Shown: piece by piece, positions 43,735 to 54,264 of the stretch | How positions within the stretch are numbered: the first letter of the stretch is position 1 | Layout of the letters: each line of letters starts with the position of its first letter | Assembly (NCBI GenBank): GCA_958510825.1 | Contig: OY294048.1 | Coordinates: 26,546,680 to 26,610,679 of the forward strand | Direction of reading: 5' to 3' | Source of the DNA: Brachypterus glaber | Taxonomy: Eukaryota > Arthropoda > Insecta > Coleoptera > Kateretidae | Length of the DNA: 64,000 nt | The notes under the pieces: generated by a model | Seen by the model: only the letters and a program-made list of their open reading frames with translations | The model's database searches: none | Told to the model about the DNA's origin: nothing | Position numbers and translations under genes: made by a program

Positions 43735-44116
43735 AACGGTTAATGCACATAGGTAGAGAAGCTATAGTGGGTATTAGATAAAAAAAACACATTAGGTGTG
43801 TAAAATTTAGTCCGCCATTTTTACCTTTTAAACGTCAAAATTTGTAAACAAAAACAAAACACCAAAAAGGTTTTTCACATTTTTACAAGTCTTTACAAAA
43901 CAAGTCACTTTTAAGTCAAAAATTTGAACACTATAAACAAAATAAAACTATAAAGACACGCAAATATCACAAATAAAGCCACAAACAAAATATCACCAAT
44001 TATTCGATTTAATAACAAAATGACAGAGTGCAGCATTGTCGGACCTCCCCTGATAGCACAAAAGCCTTCTAAGAAGATTCTTAAAATAAATAGCCGGAAG
44101 GACAGCATGTTTCTTA
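43735..44116. other. No gene seen
   Basis: AT-rich. A short stretch (GCCATTTTTACCTTTTAAAC near 43813) resembles GCCATTTTTACCGTTTAGAT upstream of FRG1 at about 47286, perhaps from a shared repeat. Confidence 0.45.
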
Positions 44117-44251
44117 GGGCCACTTGCACCAATGCTGGTTTAACTTTAAACTTCGATTAAATTGACGGCTGACCAATCAGAACGCAGCATTTTTAACTTA
44201 AACTCGGTTTAGCTGAGATAATCCCGTACCAAAATTTGGTGCAAGTGGCCC
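44117..44251. mobile_element. GGGCCACTTGCACC MITE, copy H3
   Basis: 135 bp with TTA target duplications (44114-44116, 44252-44254); both 16-bp ends intact. Confidence 0.92.
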
Positions 44252-44320
44252 TTAGAAGCATATATATTTTGCTCAGGATATTCTAAGAACGATTAAAGAA
44301 ATGCAAAGGATACCCTTTTA

Positions 44321-44455
44321 GGGCCACTTGCACCAATGAAGGTTTAACTTTAAACTTGGATTAAATTGATGGCCGACCAATCAAAACGCAGCATTTTTAA
44401 CTTAAACTCGGTTTAGCTGAGATAATCCCAGACCAAAAGTTGGTGCAAGTGGCCC
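44321..44455. mobile_element. GGGCCACTTGCACC MITE, copy H4
   Basis: 135 bp with TTA on both sides; same orientation as H3 and 69 bp from it. Confidence 0.92.
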
Positions 44456-44478
44456 TTAATCGTGCTGGTAGTTCCTAA

Positions 44479-44613
44479 GGGCCACTTGCACCAACTTTTG
44501 GTACGGGATTATCTCAGCTAAACCGAGTTTAAGTTAAAAATGCTGCGTTCTGATTGGTCATCCGTCAATTTAATCCAAGTTTAAAGTTAAACCATCATTG
44601 GTGCAAGTAGCCC
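44479..44613. mobile_element. GGGCCACTTGCACC MITE, copy H5
   Basis: 135 bp in the opposite orientation to H3/H4, with TAA on both sides (44476-44478, 44614-44616). Only 23 bp separate it from H4. Confidence 0.92.
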
Positions 44614-44639
44614 TAAGAAGCTTCTTATAAGCCTCTGTA

Positions 44640-45540
44640 TTAAATAAGAACGTTTTAAGTAGCATGTTAAGAATGTTCTTAGAAATAGGTACATGTACTT
44701 TTAAGAATATTCTTAGCATGCTTCTTAAAATATTCTTATTTGATGCATTTAAGTAATAATATTGAATATTGCGCATGCGCAAACAAAGTTTCAGATTTCT
44801 ACATTAATGTAGTTTTTCTCTTTCTTTCAAATATATTTTATGATACTCGATCCTTTTCATGGAGTGATATCATAAATTTGGACATGTCGAAAATTTTTAC
44901 GTCTTTGTGATAAACCTAATAATTAAAGTATTTAAAAATCCTTAGATATAGCATCCATCTGGTAAGATTCATATGCGATATGCAGTTTTACTGTGAAAGC
45001 AAACTTTCTACCAGACATAAAATTCATGCGCCACACAAAAATCCAATGTTTAGAAAAAGAAATAGCAAATAATTATCATTTCAAAATATAATAATTTTAA
45101 TTTTTTGTCTAAAACTATATAAAAATCACTTTATGTCTAAAAATATATCCATTTCTACTACTTAAGGGTAAAACTTGTGTTATTAACAGTAATTTTAAGA
45201 ATATTTGTATTTCTAACCTAATAAAATCAAAATAATATAGACGCCATATTATTATTCTAAAAACATTCCCATTAGAATATTTTAAGAATATGTATTTGGG
45301 AATATTCTTAGCAAAATACTCTAATCATGCTTAGCATGTGCACTACAGCATTATTCTAAAAATATTCCCATTAGAATATTTTAAGAATATGTTTTGGGAA
45401 TATCCTTAGCAAAATACTCTAATCATGCTAAGAATGTTTAGAGTAGAAGCACTTATGCTACTACAGCAGTGCACCTTTTAAGAAGATGCTTAGCATGTTT
45501 ACAGCATTATGCTAAGAACCTTTTCAAGGGAACGATTAAA
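44640..45540. repeat. AAGAATATTCTTAG-type palindromic repeats
   Basis: Many AAGAATATTCTTAGC / AAGAACGTTTT motifs. A unit of about 97 bp (ATTCCCATTAGAATATTTTA onward) is tandemly duplicated at about 45255-45345 and 45350-45440. Similar motifs occur at 31890-31970. No frame and no gene. Confidence 0.7.
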
Positions 45541-45570
45541 AAACCTTCTTAGGATGAAGTGTGTTATCAG

Positions 45571-47124
45571 GATCCCAGGTAGCAAAATAACATGACATTC
45601 ACGTGAAAGCCACGTTAATATGTTACATGTGATGTTAAGATTGTAGTCTCATTTAACAAGAATGTAGCATGGTGGGGATGTCCTAAGTCCGACCCTAATA
45701 ACATCACACAATGACATCCAGAAAATAACGTGTTTGTCACATCATAAATCCACATTCCTGTTATATCTAATATCTTATGGATGCCGTTACTGGTACTTTA
45801 ATATTTAAATAATATCCTAGGATATTAACTTTTTCTAAATAAAACCATTAAAAACGCTATAACCCTATAAAAAAAATCGGATTTAAAATCAAACAGTAAT
45901 TGAAACAACCACAGATTGAAACAGATAGATTCTAAATACGAAATTGCAGATTAAGCGAAGAATATATTCCTTTAATCCGTGTCCGTGGTCTTGAGAAGCC
46001 CGGCAGAGCCCCCTATCCATTCCCAGGTAGCAAAATAACATGACATTCACGTGAAAGCCACGTTAATATGTGACATGTGATGTTAAGATTGTAGTCTCAT
46101 TTAACAAGAATGTAGCATGGTGGGGATGTCCTAAGTCCGCCCCTAATAACATCACACAATGACATCCCGAAAATAACGTGTTTGTGACATCATAAATCCA
46201 CATTCCTGTTATATCTAATATCTTATGGATGCCGTTACTGTTACTTTAATATTTAAATAATATCCTAGGATATTAGCTTTTTCTAAATTAAAACCATTAA
46301 AAACGCTATAACCCTATAAAAAAATCGGATTTAAAATCAATCAGTAATTGAAACAATCACAGATTGAAACAGATAGATACTAAAACGAAATTGCAGAATA
46401 TATTCCTTTAATCCGTGTCCGTGGTCTTGAGAAGCCCGGCAGAGCCCCCTATCCATTGGAAATCGTATAATGTGTATACAATTTCCTTATAATAATTTAC
46501 TCTATCAACATCATCTTATATCGATTTTTTTGCTTCGAACGTCGGTGAGAAGCAAAATAACATGACATTCACGTGAAAGCCACGTTAATATGTGACATGC
46601 GATATATTCACAGCGTTGTTAAATATTTGTTATCAAATAACATGTTTGTCACGTCACACGTGTTACGTTGCAAATGTGATGTTAAATACATGTTATTTTT
46701 CAATATTATGTGATGTTATGATTTAGTTTAAAAATACACCCGAAAGTGATGTTAATTTCTTGTAATATAACATCCCTTGCTACCTGGGTTGGAAATCGTA
46801 TAATGTGTATACAATTTCCTTATAATAATTAACTCTATCAACATCATCTTATATCGATTTTTTTGCTTCGAACGTCGGTGAGAAGCAAAATAACATGACA
46901 TTCACCTGAAAGCCACGTTAATATGTGACATGCGATATATTCACAGCGTTGCTAAATATTTGTTATTAAATAACATGGTTGTCACGTCACACGTGTTACG
47001 TTGCAAATGTGATGTTAAATACATGTTATTTTTCAATATTATGTGATGTTATGATTTAGTTTAAAAATACACCCAAAAGTGATGTTAATTTCTTGTAATA
47101 TAACATCCCTTGCTACCTGGGATC
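45571..47124. mobile_element. TIR element with AGGATCCCAGGTAGCAA ends and duplicated units
   Basis: The 17-bp inverted ends lie at 45570-45587 and 47107-47124. Inside are two units in direct order (45574-46021, 46022-46455; about 448 and 434 bp) and then two units of a second type (46456-46788, 46789-47121; 333 bp each). All are rich in GTGATGTTA/TAACATCAC and ACGTGA-type words. No protein is encoded. It ends about 360 bp before the FRG1 start codon. Confidence 0.8.
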
Positions 47125-47480
47125 CTACCCATGCAAATTTAGGTTTGCTTGCAGTTAAACGGTTTGAATGTAAATTTATGCTGTCTTTGAGTATTCTTAT
47201 CTTATTTGTAGCAAAATATTGGAAATTTATTGATTTTTATAATTAAAAATTATACGGTTGAAATGGTGTTGGCAACGTAGAACCGCCATTTTTACCGTTT
47301 AGATGTCAATTTTCTATCTATTGTTATTACACATCGCAGAGCCCTGCGCAAACGTTTATTTCCTCTATATATTCTTTACCTATGTGGGTTAATGATTAGG
47401 GAATATAATATAAATTATAATTTATAATATTGTATGCTCTCAGAGCATTGCTCTCACAGAACACCCATCGTGAGAATAAA
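47125..47480 (+). promoter_or_regulatory. Presumed promoter and 5' UTR of FRG1
   Basis: 356 bp between the last upstream transposon end and the FRG1 ATG, ending AGAATAAA-ATG with A at -3. A run TATAATATAAATTATAATTT at about 47403-47425 is AT-rich but cannot be called a TATA box. No splice acceptor was seen, so transcription probably starts here. Confidence 0.4.
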
Positions 47481-47536
47481 ATGTCAGAATATGATAACGT
47501 TCGTGTGGGAAGATTAACATTAAAAGGCGAAAAAAA
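47481..47536 (+). CDS. FRG1: FRG1 homologue, coding exon 1
   Basis: ATG 47481 opens 18 codons plus two bases, MSEYDNVRVGRLTLKGEK, then the donor GTAAGA at 47537. This corresponds to the N-terminus of FRG1 (Met, acidic/Tyr pair, then a (K/R)L(V/T)LKG block before a Lys-rich stretch). The split codon AA-G closes with the first base of exon 2 at 59876, giving Lys. FRG1 is an actin-bundling and RNA-associated nuclear/nucleolar protein with a fascin-like beta-trefoil. The ATG has A at -3. The intron begins 37 bp before a MITE. Confidence 0.88.
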
Positions 47537-47573
47537 GTAAGAAATAATTTTTAGAAGATTAGCTTTCGATTTA

Positions 47574-47708
47574 GGGCCACTTGCACCAATGATGGTTTAA
47601 CTTTAAACTTGGATTAAATTGACGGCCGACCAATCAGAACTCAGCATTTATAACTTAATCTCGGTTTAGCTGAGATAATCCCAGACCAAAAGTTGGTGCA
47701 AGTGGCCC
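47574..47708. mobile_element. GGGCCACTTGCACC MITE, copy H6
   Basis: 135 bp with TTA on both sides (47571-47573, 47709-47711), 37 bp inside FRG1 intron 1. Confidence 0.92.
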
Positions 47709-48067
47709 TTAGAAGTAAAGTTGGAATAAAAAAAGTAGTATTAAACCTTGAGGTAAACAAGTAAGTAAGTTTTAGCTGTGCTGCCAAACGAAATTTTTAG
47801 GGTTATGTATAATGTCTGGTGTTAAAAAAGCGAAAAGTATAAAATATCGGATTTAAAAAAGGTATAAAATATATTAATTTCACGAAAAAATACCTATATG
47901 TAAAAATTACAGAAAATAATATTTATTGAAATACATAATAATATTAATAACAGAAATAGAAAAATAACTGATAAAATAAAGAACAACAATTAGGTATGTA
48001 ATTTAATAATAATCTTTAGGAAGCCCCGCACCTTTATTCATTTGTATATATTTTGGTTTAGGTGTGT
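47709..48067. other. No gene seen; FRG1 intron 1
   Basis: AT-rich intronic DNA without recognisable element ends. Confidence 0.5.
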
Positions 48068-48200
48068 ACAGGGGCGGATTTATTTCATTTTAGGGGAGAG
48101 CCATCCATAAGGAAAAAAATGCGCATTCATCAAAAATATAATTTTGAAGGTATTTCTATGCTAATATATCTCGCTGGGGTGGGGGGCATGGCACCTGGGT
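48068..48200. mobile_element. hAT-like end CAGGGGCGGATTTATTTC
   Basis: Same sequence as 34235-34418 in inverse orientation, here starting with the terminus. GTGTAC lies on both sides (about 48062 and 48198), possibly part of a target duplication. Confidence 0.55.
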
Positions 48201-48262
48201 GTGTACCTATAATTCTTTAATTCCTTGGCTATTTTCCTACTGTTAACAGTGCCAATTGGCAC

Positions 48263-48419
48263 CATAGGCATAACTAGGAGGGGACTTAGGGGGGCTAAGC
48301 CCCCCAAATTTTCTTAAGCCCCACACAAATCAAACCATAAAAGTAAAATTACATATACATATATGTAAAGGGCTCAAGTCCCCCACAAAATTTGTACCTG
48401 GTTAGGCCCCTGGTTAACA
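48263..48419. mobile_element. Related copy of the CATAGGCGTAAC MITE
   Basis: CATAGGCATAACTAGGAGGG at the left and GGTTAGGCCCCTGG at the right, with GGGGGGCTAAGCCCCCC and TCAAATCAAAC-type interior as in 35539-35700, in opposite orientation. Confidence 0.7.
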
Positions 48420-48461
48420 CGAACATTAAATGGACTTCCTATCAACTTTCATAAAAGGTTA

Positions 48462-49684
48462 GTTAGTTAGTTAGTTAGTTTAGTTGTTTCAATGCGGGGT
48501 TCATAGCCCTCAACACCTGGTCCCTAGGGACCTTTGTGTTTACCGCACAGACCTCCTCAGAGCATCCCTGTTTCTTTTAAAAAGTCCAGGTATGGTTTCA
48601 GGGGAGTGTTCATGATCTCGTTTGGTTCCAGAGAGTCGTTCCCAAAGTACTTCCATCTTAGGCCTATTAGCGATGGACATTCACATATGAGGTGGTAGGG
48701 TTCTTCATCCCCTTTCCCACATCTCCTGCACACGGGGCTCGTAATCTGTCCCATTTCGTGTCAGTGCTTGTTCAGTAAGCAGTGTCCAGTTATTATACCC
48801 GTTATTGTTCTCAGTTGACTCCTGGACATGCCTAGAAGTAAGCTGGTTCTTTTCTTGGTAGGTCCTCCTAGGAAGAGTTTGGAGTGCCTCATTCTAGGAG
48901 CATCTATCCAGTGTTGCTGGTGTTCATCCCGCAACATTCTCCTGACCTCGTGTCTGGCCGTGGAATATGATACCCCACAGCACGGTTCTGGTCCTGTGAG
49001 TACAGCTTCACTTCCCTTTCTCGCAAGGTCGTCTGCCTTCTCATTACCATCTATACCTTGATGTCCTGGAACCCATATTAAATTTACTTTGTTATGTTCA
49101 GCCAGTTTACATAGCTCGTTGTGGCATTCGTATACCAGATCTGAGCTAAAGGCATATGAGTCTAATGCCTTTATCGCTGCCTGGCTGTCCGAAATGATAT
49201 TTACTGTCCTACCCGTGTAGGACGCCGATGTCATTTCTTGTGCGCAGACATAAATCGCATAGATTTCAGCTTGGAAAACTGTTGCCTTGGTTCCCAGGTT
49301 TAAGCTAATTTCTTTGCCCGGTCCATGGATTCCTGCTCCGGTCCCTTCTTTCATTTTGGATCCATCTGTGTACCAGGTTTCACCTTTTAGTAGTTTAGGG
49401 TATAGTCCATTTTTCCATGCATCCCGGCTAGGTATCTCAGCCTTTGCCGGTTGCCTGAAATCATAGACTATAGCGATCCTATCTGTTTTCATGGATAGTA
49501 TATCTGTATTGTCAATGTTCTCAAAGATTTTAGTATGTTCCAACCCTCTATGGCGGTCTCCCATGCCGTTAATCCTTAGTCTGTACGCTGCCATAAGTGC
49601 CTCTGTTTTTGCCACCGTGCAATGGAGGTAGGTCCAGTAGGACTTCTAGTGCTGCGGTGGGAGTAGTGCTCATTGCCCCCACTA
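48462..49684 (-). mobile_element. 5'-truncated LINE with RNase H, 15-bp target duplication
   Basis: Perfect direct repeats TTTCATAAAAGGTTA flank it (48447-48461, 49685-49699). On the minus strand it starts inside ORF2 and ends in a (CTAA)n tail (48462-48482). It is antisense to FRG1, within its first intron. Confidence 0.93.
48557..49680 (-). pseudogene. LINE ORF2 C-terminus: RNase H and zinc finger, one stop
   Basis: The minus frame is open from the truncation point (about 49680) through MAKTEALMAAYRLRINGMGD. RNase H follows with WYTDGSK (Asp), VFQAEIYAIYV (Glu), ISDSQAAIKAL (Asp), VPGHQGIDGNEKADDLAR (His and final Asp). The frame reaches LLNKH and TGA at 48760-48758, then resumes in phase with the zinc-finger motif CRRCGKGDEEPYHLICECPS to a stop at 48559-48557. 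All RNase H catalytic residues are present; the single nonsense codon is the only break. RNase H-bearing ORF2 is typical of R1/LOA/I-group LINEs. Confidence 0.88.
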
Positions 49685-49791
49685 TTTCATAAAAGGTTAA
49701 TACTTAATGTTTGACAATAACTTTTGTGGAAGTTTTTTTAACTTCCATATTAAGTTACCCTGATGGAAAATAATGTTAGAATGACCTAATA

Positions 49792-50065
49792 TTATTATTA
49801 TTATTATTATTATTGCAGTACAGTAGGTGGCTTAGCCGATGAAACTGTTTCTATCCTACACATAAAATAATTAAATTAAAGTAAATAGTTAAATTAAAGT
49901 ATTTTAAATCTTATATATCTTATACACACATATATTACCTTTATCACAGATTATGTTGGATAATGTACTAGTTGGTTTTTCAGTCGTAAAAGTTCAGCAT
50001 CTAGTCTAATTTTGAATTGATTAACACTCACAGATGAATGTGGTTTAAATGTAAGATGTCTAACG
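49792..50065 (-). mobile_element. LINE 3' fragment with (AAT)n tail
   Basis: The minus strand reads VRHLTFKPHSSVSVNQFKI, RLDAELLRLKNQLVHYPT and stop, then UTR and an (ATA/AAT)n tail at 49792-49818. It looks like the last residues of a LINE ORF2. No other domain is visible. Confidence 0.45.
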
Positions 50066-51010
50066 TTAGGATCTAACATTAGAATAACGTTTATATAACC
50101 TTAGAAGTATTACCAAATGTTAGATAAACGTTATTCTAACGTTAGGAAACTAACATTAGAAATCGTGACATTTATACATTAAATACGCGTTAGAAAAAAC
50201 GTTTATCTAATGTTAAATTTCTACTAGGGTACTTCATGAAGCTATTAATGCACAATTGTGTAACTTGCTATGAAAGTTAGATAAACTTCCATAGAAAGTT
50301 TTATAAAAAGAAAAAGATTAACTGCATGGAAGTTTTATAAATGGCTAAATAAAGTTACATTTTTGACATTATTATGTGACTTTTTATAGATGTCTATATA
50401 ACTTTAATGCGACTTTTTATAGATGTTATTTTGGCCATAACCCGATTGAGAACGATTGCCTAATATTACAGGCTATTGGTGGCCACACATGTTATTTCCT
50501 ACCGCTAAAAACAACTTTTAAAATGAATAGTCGTTTTTGGAATATTGTTGTTATGATTAAGAAATCTGGAGGCTTTAAGAACTAGTTCCTTGAAGGAACT
50601 TCCTTCAGTCATCTTGGTTACAATATACTACTAGTAACTTACTAGTCAGCTAATTTGATACACATTATCGGATCGGTATGGTTCATGATATCTGGCATAT
50701 TCTTGACTTTCAGGGAGTAGAATGAGTCTGAGTTTGTGGTCGTACTCTATTCGTTTCAACACTATGCGTCAAATTCTAAGCATTGTTCTACAGAAAGCGC
50801 CACAAAAATTGTCCTCTTGTCAAAATTATTAATGAAATTTTGTGCTGTTTACAATACAATATAACTGGGGTTCTGAGGCATGGTACTGCCTGGTACCTAA
50901 CTAAATTAGGTTATATTATTTAAATGAATTTGCCAAATTAAACTTTTATTGGTTAACTGAATTTACCAAAAAAATGCAATGTTTTATAACAAAATATAAA
51001 ACACACGCCA
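50066..51010. repeat. Small palindromic repeats (TAACGTTA, ACTTCC), no gene
   Basis: TAACGTTAG and AACGTTTATCTAA words recur at 50050-50215; short inverted ACTTCC/GGAAGT motifs occur up to 50620. ATTCTTGACTTTCAGGGAGT (50706-50727) is inverted at 53814-53840 (ACTCCCTGAAAGTCAAGAAT), so these two places may be parts of one split element. Confidence 0.5.
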
Positions 51011-51078
51011 CTCAGGGCTGTAACCAGAAAAAATCTAGGGAGGGCTTAGCCCCCAGGGTGACACCCTCAAAAAAAGAA

Positions 51079-51400
51079 GCTTTGTCCTTGACGATTTCAA
51101 CCAAAACTTGGCGCCCCTACAAAAAAAGTCCAAACCAAAAAAATACCCTGCTGAAAAAAGCTTTGTCCCTGACGGTTTTTACGTTTCTACCACCAAACTT
51201 GGCGCCCCAAAAATTACCTTAAAAAAAAATTGGCGGTCCAAAAATAACCTTTATACCTTTAAGAAGAAAAAAAGCTTTGTCCCTAACGGTTTCTACCAAA
51301 CTTGACGCCCCTTTAAAAAAAAGTAGCGCCCCAAAAATTACCTTTAAGAAACAAGCTTTGTCCCTGACGGTTTCTACCAAACTTGACGCCCCTGCCAAAA
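51079..51400 (+). repeat. Four degenerate repeats of AGCTTTGTCCCTGACGGTTT
   Basis: Copies start near 51079, 51160, 51271 and 51352; each continues ACCAAACTTGGCGCCCC with A-runs between. They follow a MITE-like terminus CAGGGCTGTAACCAGAAAA at 51014, whose inverse is at 42245-42265. Confidence 0.75.
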
Positions 51401-51597
51401 AAAATGGCGCTCAAAGGTAGGTGCTTAAAAAATACCAGGGGGCCAATTCTTCAATTTTGTGAATTTTGTACCCAGGTGAATTGTTTCTTCCAAAAAAATT
51501 CACCAGTGAATTAAAAATATTGTGAACTTCTATTCTCGACTTTGCACGAGGGGCTGGCCGCGTCTGAAATTTGTACAAAAGAGTTCCTTTTTGCAAA

Positions 51598-51715
51598 TTT
51601 GAGAGGAACTCTTAAGAGTTCCTCTGAGTTCCTTCAGAGTTTCTCCGAGTTCTTCGGAGTTCCTTGGGAGTTCCTCCGAATTCCTCCTGTGTGCCTTAAG
51701 AGTTCCTCTCTAACT
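51598..51715 (+). repeat. GAGTTCCT simple-repeat patch
   Basis: About ten GAGTTCCT/GAACTC words in 115 bp, including the palindrome AGGAACTCTTAAGAGTTCCT. Noncoding. Confidence 0.8.
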
Positions 51716-51829
51716 AATTACATCTTGGTAATTTTTTCCTTTAATTAGGAGGTTAGTGTCGTCAGCAAAGTTTACTAAACTACAATTTAGATCCACTTTT
51801 AAAATTAAAATAGACATTTCTAAAAAAAA

Positions 51830-52945
51830 CCGACTGCGGCGCTATAGCTATTTTACTAACCCAGAACGATAAGTTTTTTGGGATGAATAAATCTGCTTAT
51901 TATTATTATTATTATTATAAGGGCACAAATTATTATTATTTTTATAAGGGCGGCGCGACAGTTTTCTTGCATTTAAACTTTAAATATTAACACTTTTAAA
52001 ATTAAAATAGACTATAAAATTTCTTAAAAAAATTGCCTACCGCTCTTTAGCTTTTTTACTCCCCCAGAACGATAAGGGCACAAAGCGAAGTCCAAGTGGA
52101 CCCTAAAGCTTCAAATTCGTAAAAATTTTCGCCTGCTGCGCTAGAGTTTTCTTGCATTTAAACTTTAAATAGTAACACTTTTAAAATTAAAATAGACTAT
52201 AAAATTTCTAAAAAACTTCGCCTACCGCGCTATAGCTTTTTTACTCCCCCAGAACGATAAGGGCACAAAGCGAAGCAAATATGCACGCTCTTTTCCAAGT
52301 GGACCATACAGATTCAAATTCGTAAAAATTTTCGCCTGCGGCGCTAGAGTTTTCTTGCATTTAAACTTTAAATAAAATAGTAACACTTTTCAAATTAAAA
52401 TAGACTATAAAATTTCTAAAAAAAATCGACTACCGCGCTATAGCTTTTTGCTCCCCCAGAACGATAAGGGCACAAAGCGAAGCAAATATGCAGGCTCTTT
52501 TCCAAGTGGACCCTACAGCTTCAAATTCGTAAAAATTTTCGCCTGCGGCGCTAGACTTTTCTTGCATTTAAACTTTAAATAGTAATACTTCTAAAATTCA
52601 AATAGGCTATAAAATTTATAACAAAAAAATCGCCTGCGGCGCTATAGCTTTTATACGTTATTTTTATTGGAGTTTATAAAACCTAACTTGAAATTTGTCA
52701 ATATTTTCGCCTACGGCGATAGAACTTATACCACTGTTTTCAAATTTAAATAGACCAGCACAGTTGAAAAATTTTTTACCTGCGGTGATAGGGCTTTCTT
52801 ATTTTTTTTATTTGAATTTTTAAAACTTGAATTTTACTACATTAAATTAAAAAAAGGCCGGAAATTAACAGAAGTAAAAAAAAACATGAAAAATTTTTCT
52901 CCTGCGGCGCAATTTTCATTCTTTTCGAGATTTAGGGAAAAAAAG
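51830..52945 (+). repeat. Satellite-like array with CGCCTGCGGCGCTAGAG motif
   Basis: About four units of 175-205 bp; TTTTCTTGCATTTAAACTTT recurs near 51970, 52148, 52352 and 52558, each with TCGTAAAAATTTTCGCCTGC before it and ACGATAAGGGCACAAAGCGA after the middle ones. The sequence is that of the interior of the hAT-like MITE at 40859-41595, including the ATTCTTTTCGAGATTTAGG block at the right edge. The array therefore arose by expansion within such a MITE. Confidence 0.8.
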
Positions 52946-52949
52946 TTTG

Positions 52950-53600
52950 GTCGGGTTACCCTTTTTAGGAGTGGTTTTATCAGAGCTGCTTTAAGGATTT
53001 CAGGGAATATTCCGTGTACTAAAGAGTTGTTCACAATAAACCCAAACGGTTCGCATATCTCAAGCGCGCAGGTCTTAATAATACTTACAGGTATCTCATC
53101 AAGGCCGCTACTCCACTTATTTTTTAGATTTCTAATAATATTATAGATTTCAGTACTTAAGACCGGACTGATAAACATTGAATTTGGATTGTTTGTGATA
53201 TCACAATCAAAGTCTACAGTTTCCTGCTCATTTATTAAGTTTCGGGCTGCGTCTGCAAAGAAGTTATTTATTTGATTTGCCATAGTTTTAGTATCACCTG
53301 GTAACTGTACCCTGCAACTTTTTTGGTCACCCTTAATGTCTTTTATAACCTTCCACACAGTTTTATTTTTATTGTCTGATCTATTAATTTGATTAGACTA
53401 AGAATTTTTTCTGAACTGAGTTAACAAATTATTATAGTGTTTTTTTGTTTCATTGTATTCTGCTGCATATCTGTCATCAACATTTTTAAGAGTGTATAAA
53501 ATATCTAATCTGGCTTTACAATCGCTAATCTGATATAGTACCTTCAGCCATCCATTTTCTTCATTCACTTACACCAAACTCTAAAGCTAAACCCAAGACA
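52950..53600 (-). pseudogene. LINE RT N-terminal fragment, fused to MITE sequence
   Basis: The minus strand reads NGWLKVLYQISDCKARLDIL, KKHYNNLLTQFRKNS, stop, VWKVIKDIKGDQKSCRVQLP, NLKNKWSSGLDEIPVSIIKT and FPEILKAALIKPLLKR, i.e. RT blocks 0-1. The open frame then continues to 52837 in MITE-derived sequence (NENCAAGEKFFMFF), a chance in-frame fusion. It is antisense in FRG1 intron 1. Confidence 0.75.
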
Positions 53601-54264
53601 TTTCGGCCATTTTCCAGATGAGTTGCAACTCTTAATTTAATGTTTTCATTTAAATGTAGAGGTATTATTAATAATAATATACCAGAATAAAATTATATTT
53701 TGTCAATATGATAGTAGTTTTTTTTTGACACTAAATGTCAAGGCATCTTACTTTAAAATTAATCTGTACAAAAATAAACTGAACAATTTTTGTGGCGATT
53801 TCTGTATCAGTGGTTCTACTCCCTGAAAGTCAAGAATACATATCCTGGAGGCTTCAGCCTGGAGGAACTAGCTCCTCCAGTCATCTTGGGGAACATTCCC
53901 ACTGGGAACATCCTCACTTCCGTTTTCCTCACTTCCGGTTTTATCACTTCCGGTGTCCTCAAGTTGTTGGAAATGGATTTATGTGAGGTTTCCGTCTAGG
54001 CGGATCAATTTTTTCGTTAAAAGACATCCAAATTTAATAAATACCATAAACGTGTAAAAGCAGTCAGAAAATATCGTTATTTACTAACGTTTTGTAGGTA
54101 ACTTTCATACAACGTTCATAGGAAGTTATTTTGATCAGCGGGTTGTTAAAATTGACTTTTATTGCTGGCTTAGCTGAATCATTTTGACACATTTTACACT
54201 TCAAAAGATTGTTTTAAACAAGATTAGTGTGTTCAATGTAAATACTGGCTGGCCCAACTGTACT
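53601..54264. other. No gene seen; short inverted motifs
   Basis: Noncoding. Includes CCTGGAGG/CCTCCAG words at 53850-53880, three CACTTCCG words at 53907-53955, and the inverse partner of 50706-50727. Confidence 0.45.

Noticed and set aside
44640..45440. Heat-shock-element-like GAAnnTTC clusters
   Set aside because: Spacing of the third box is wrong, and the words belong to palindromic repeats also seen at 31.9 kb away from any start site.
51079..51400. CRISPR-like array of spaced repeats
   Set aside because: Eukaryotic context, degenerate repeats, uneven A-rich spacers and an adjacent MITE-like end; no cas genes.
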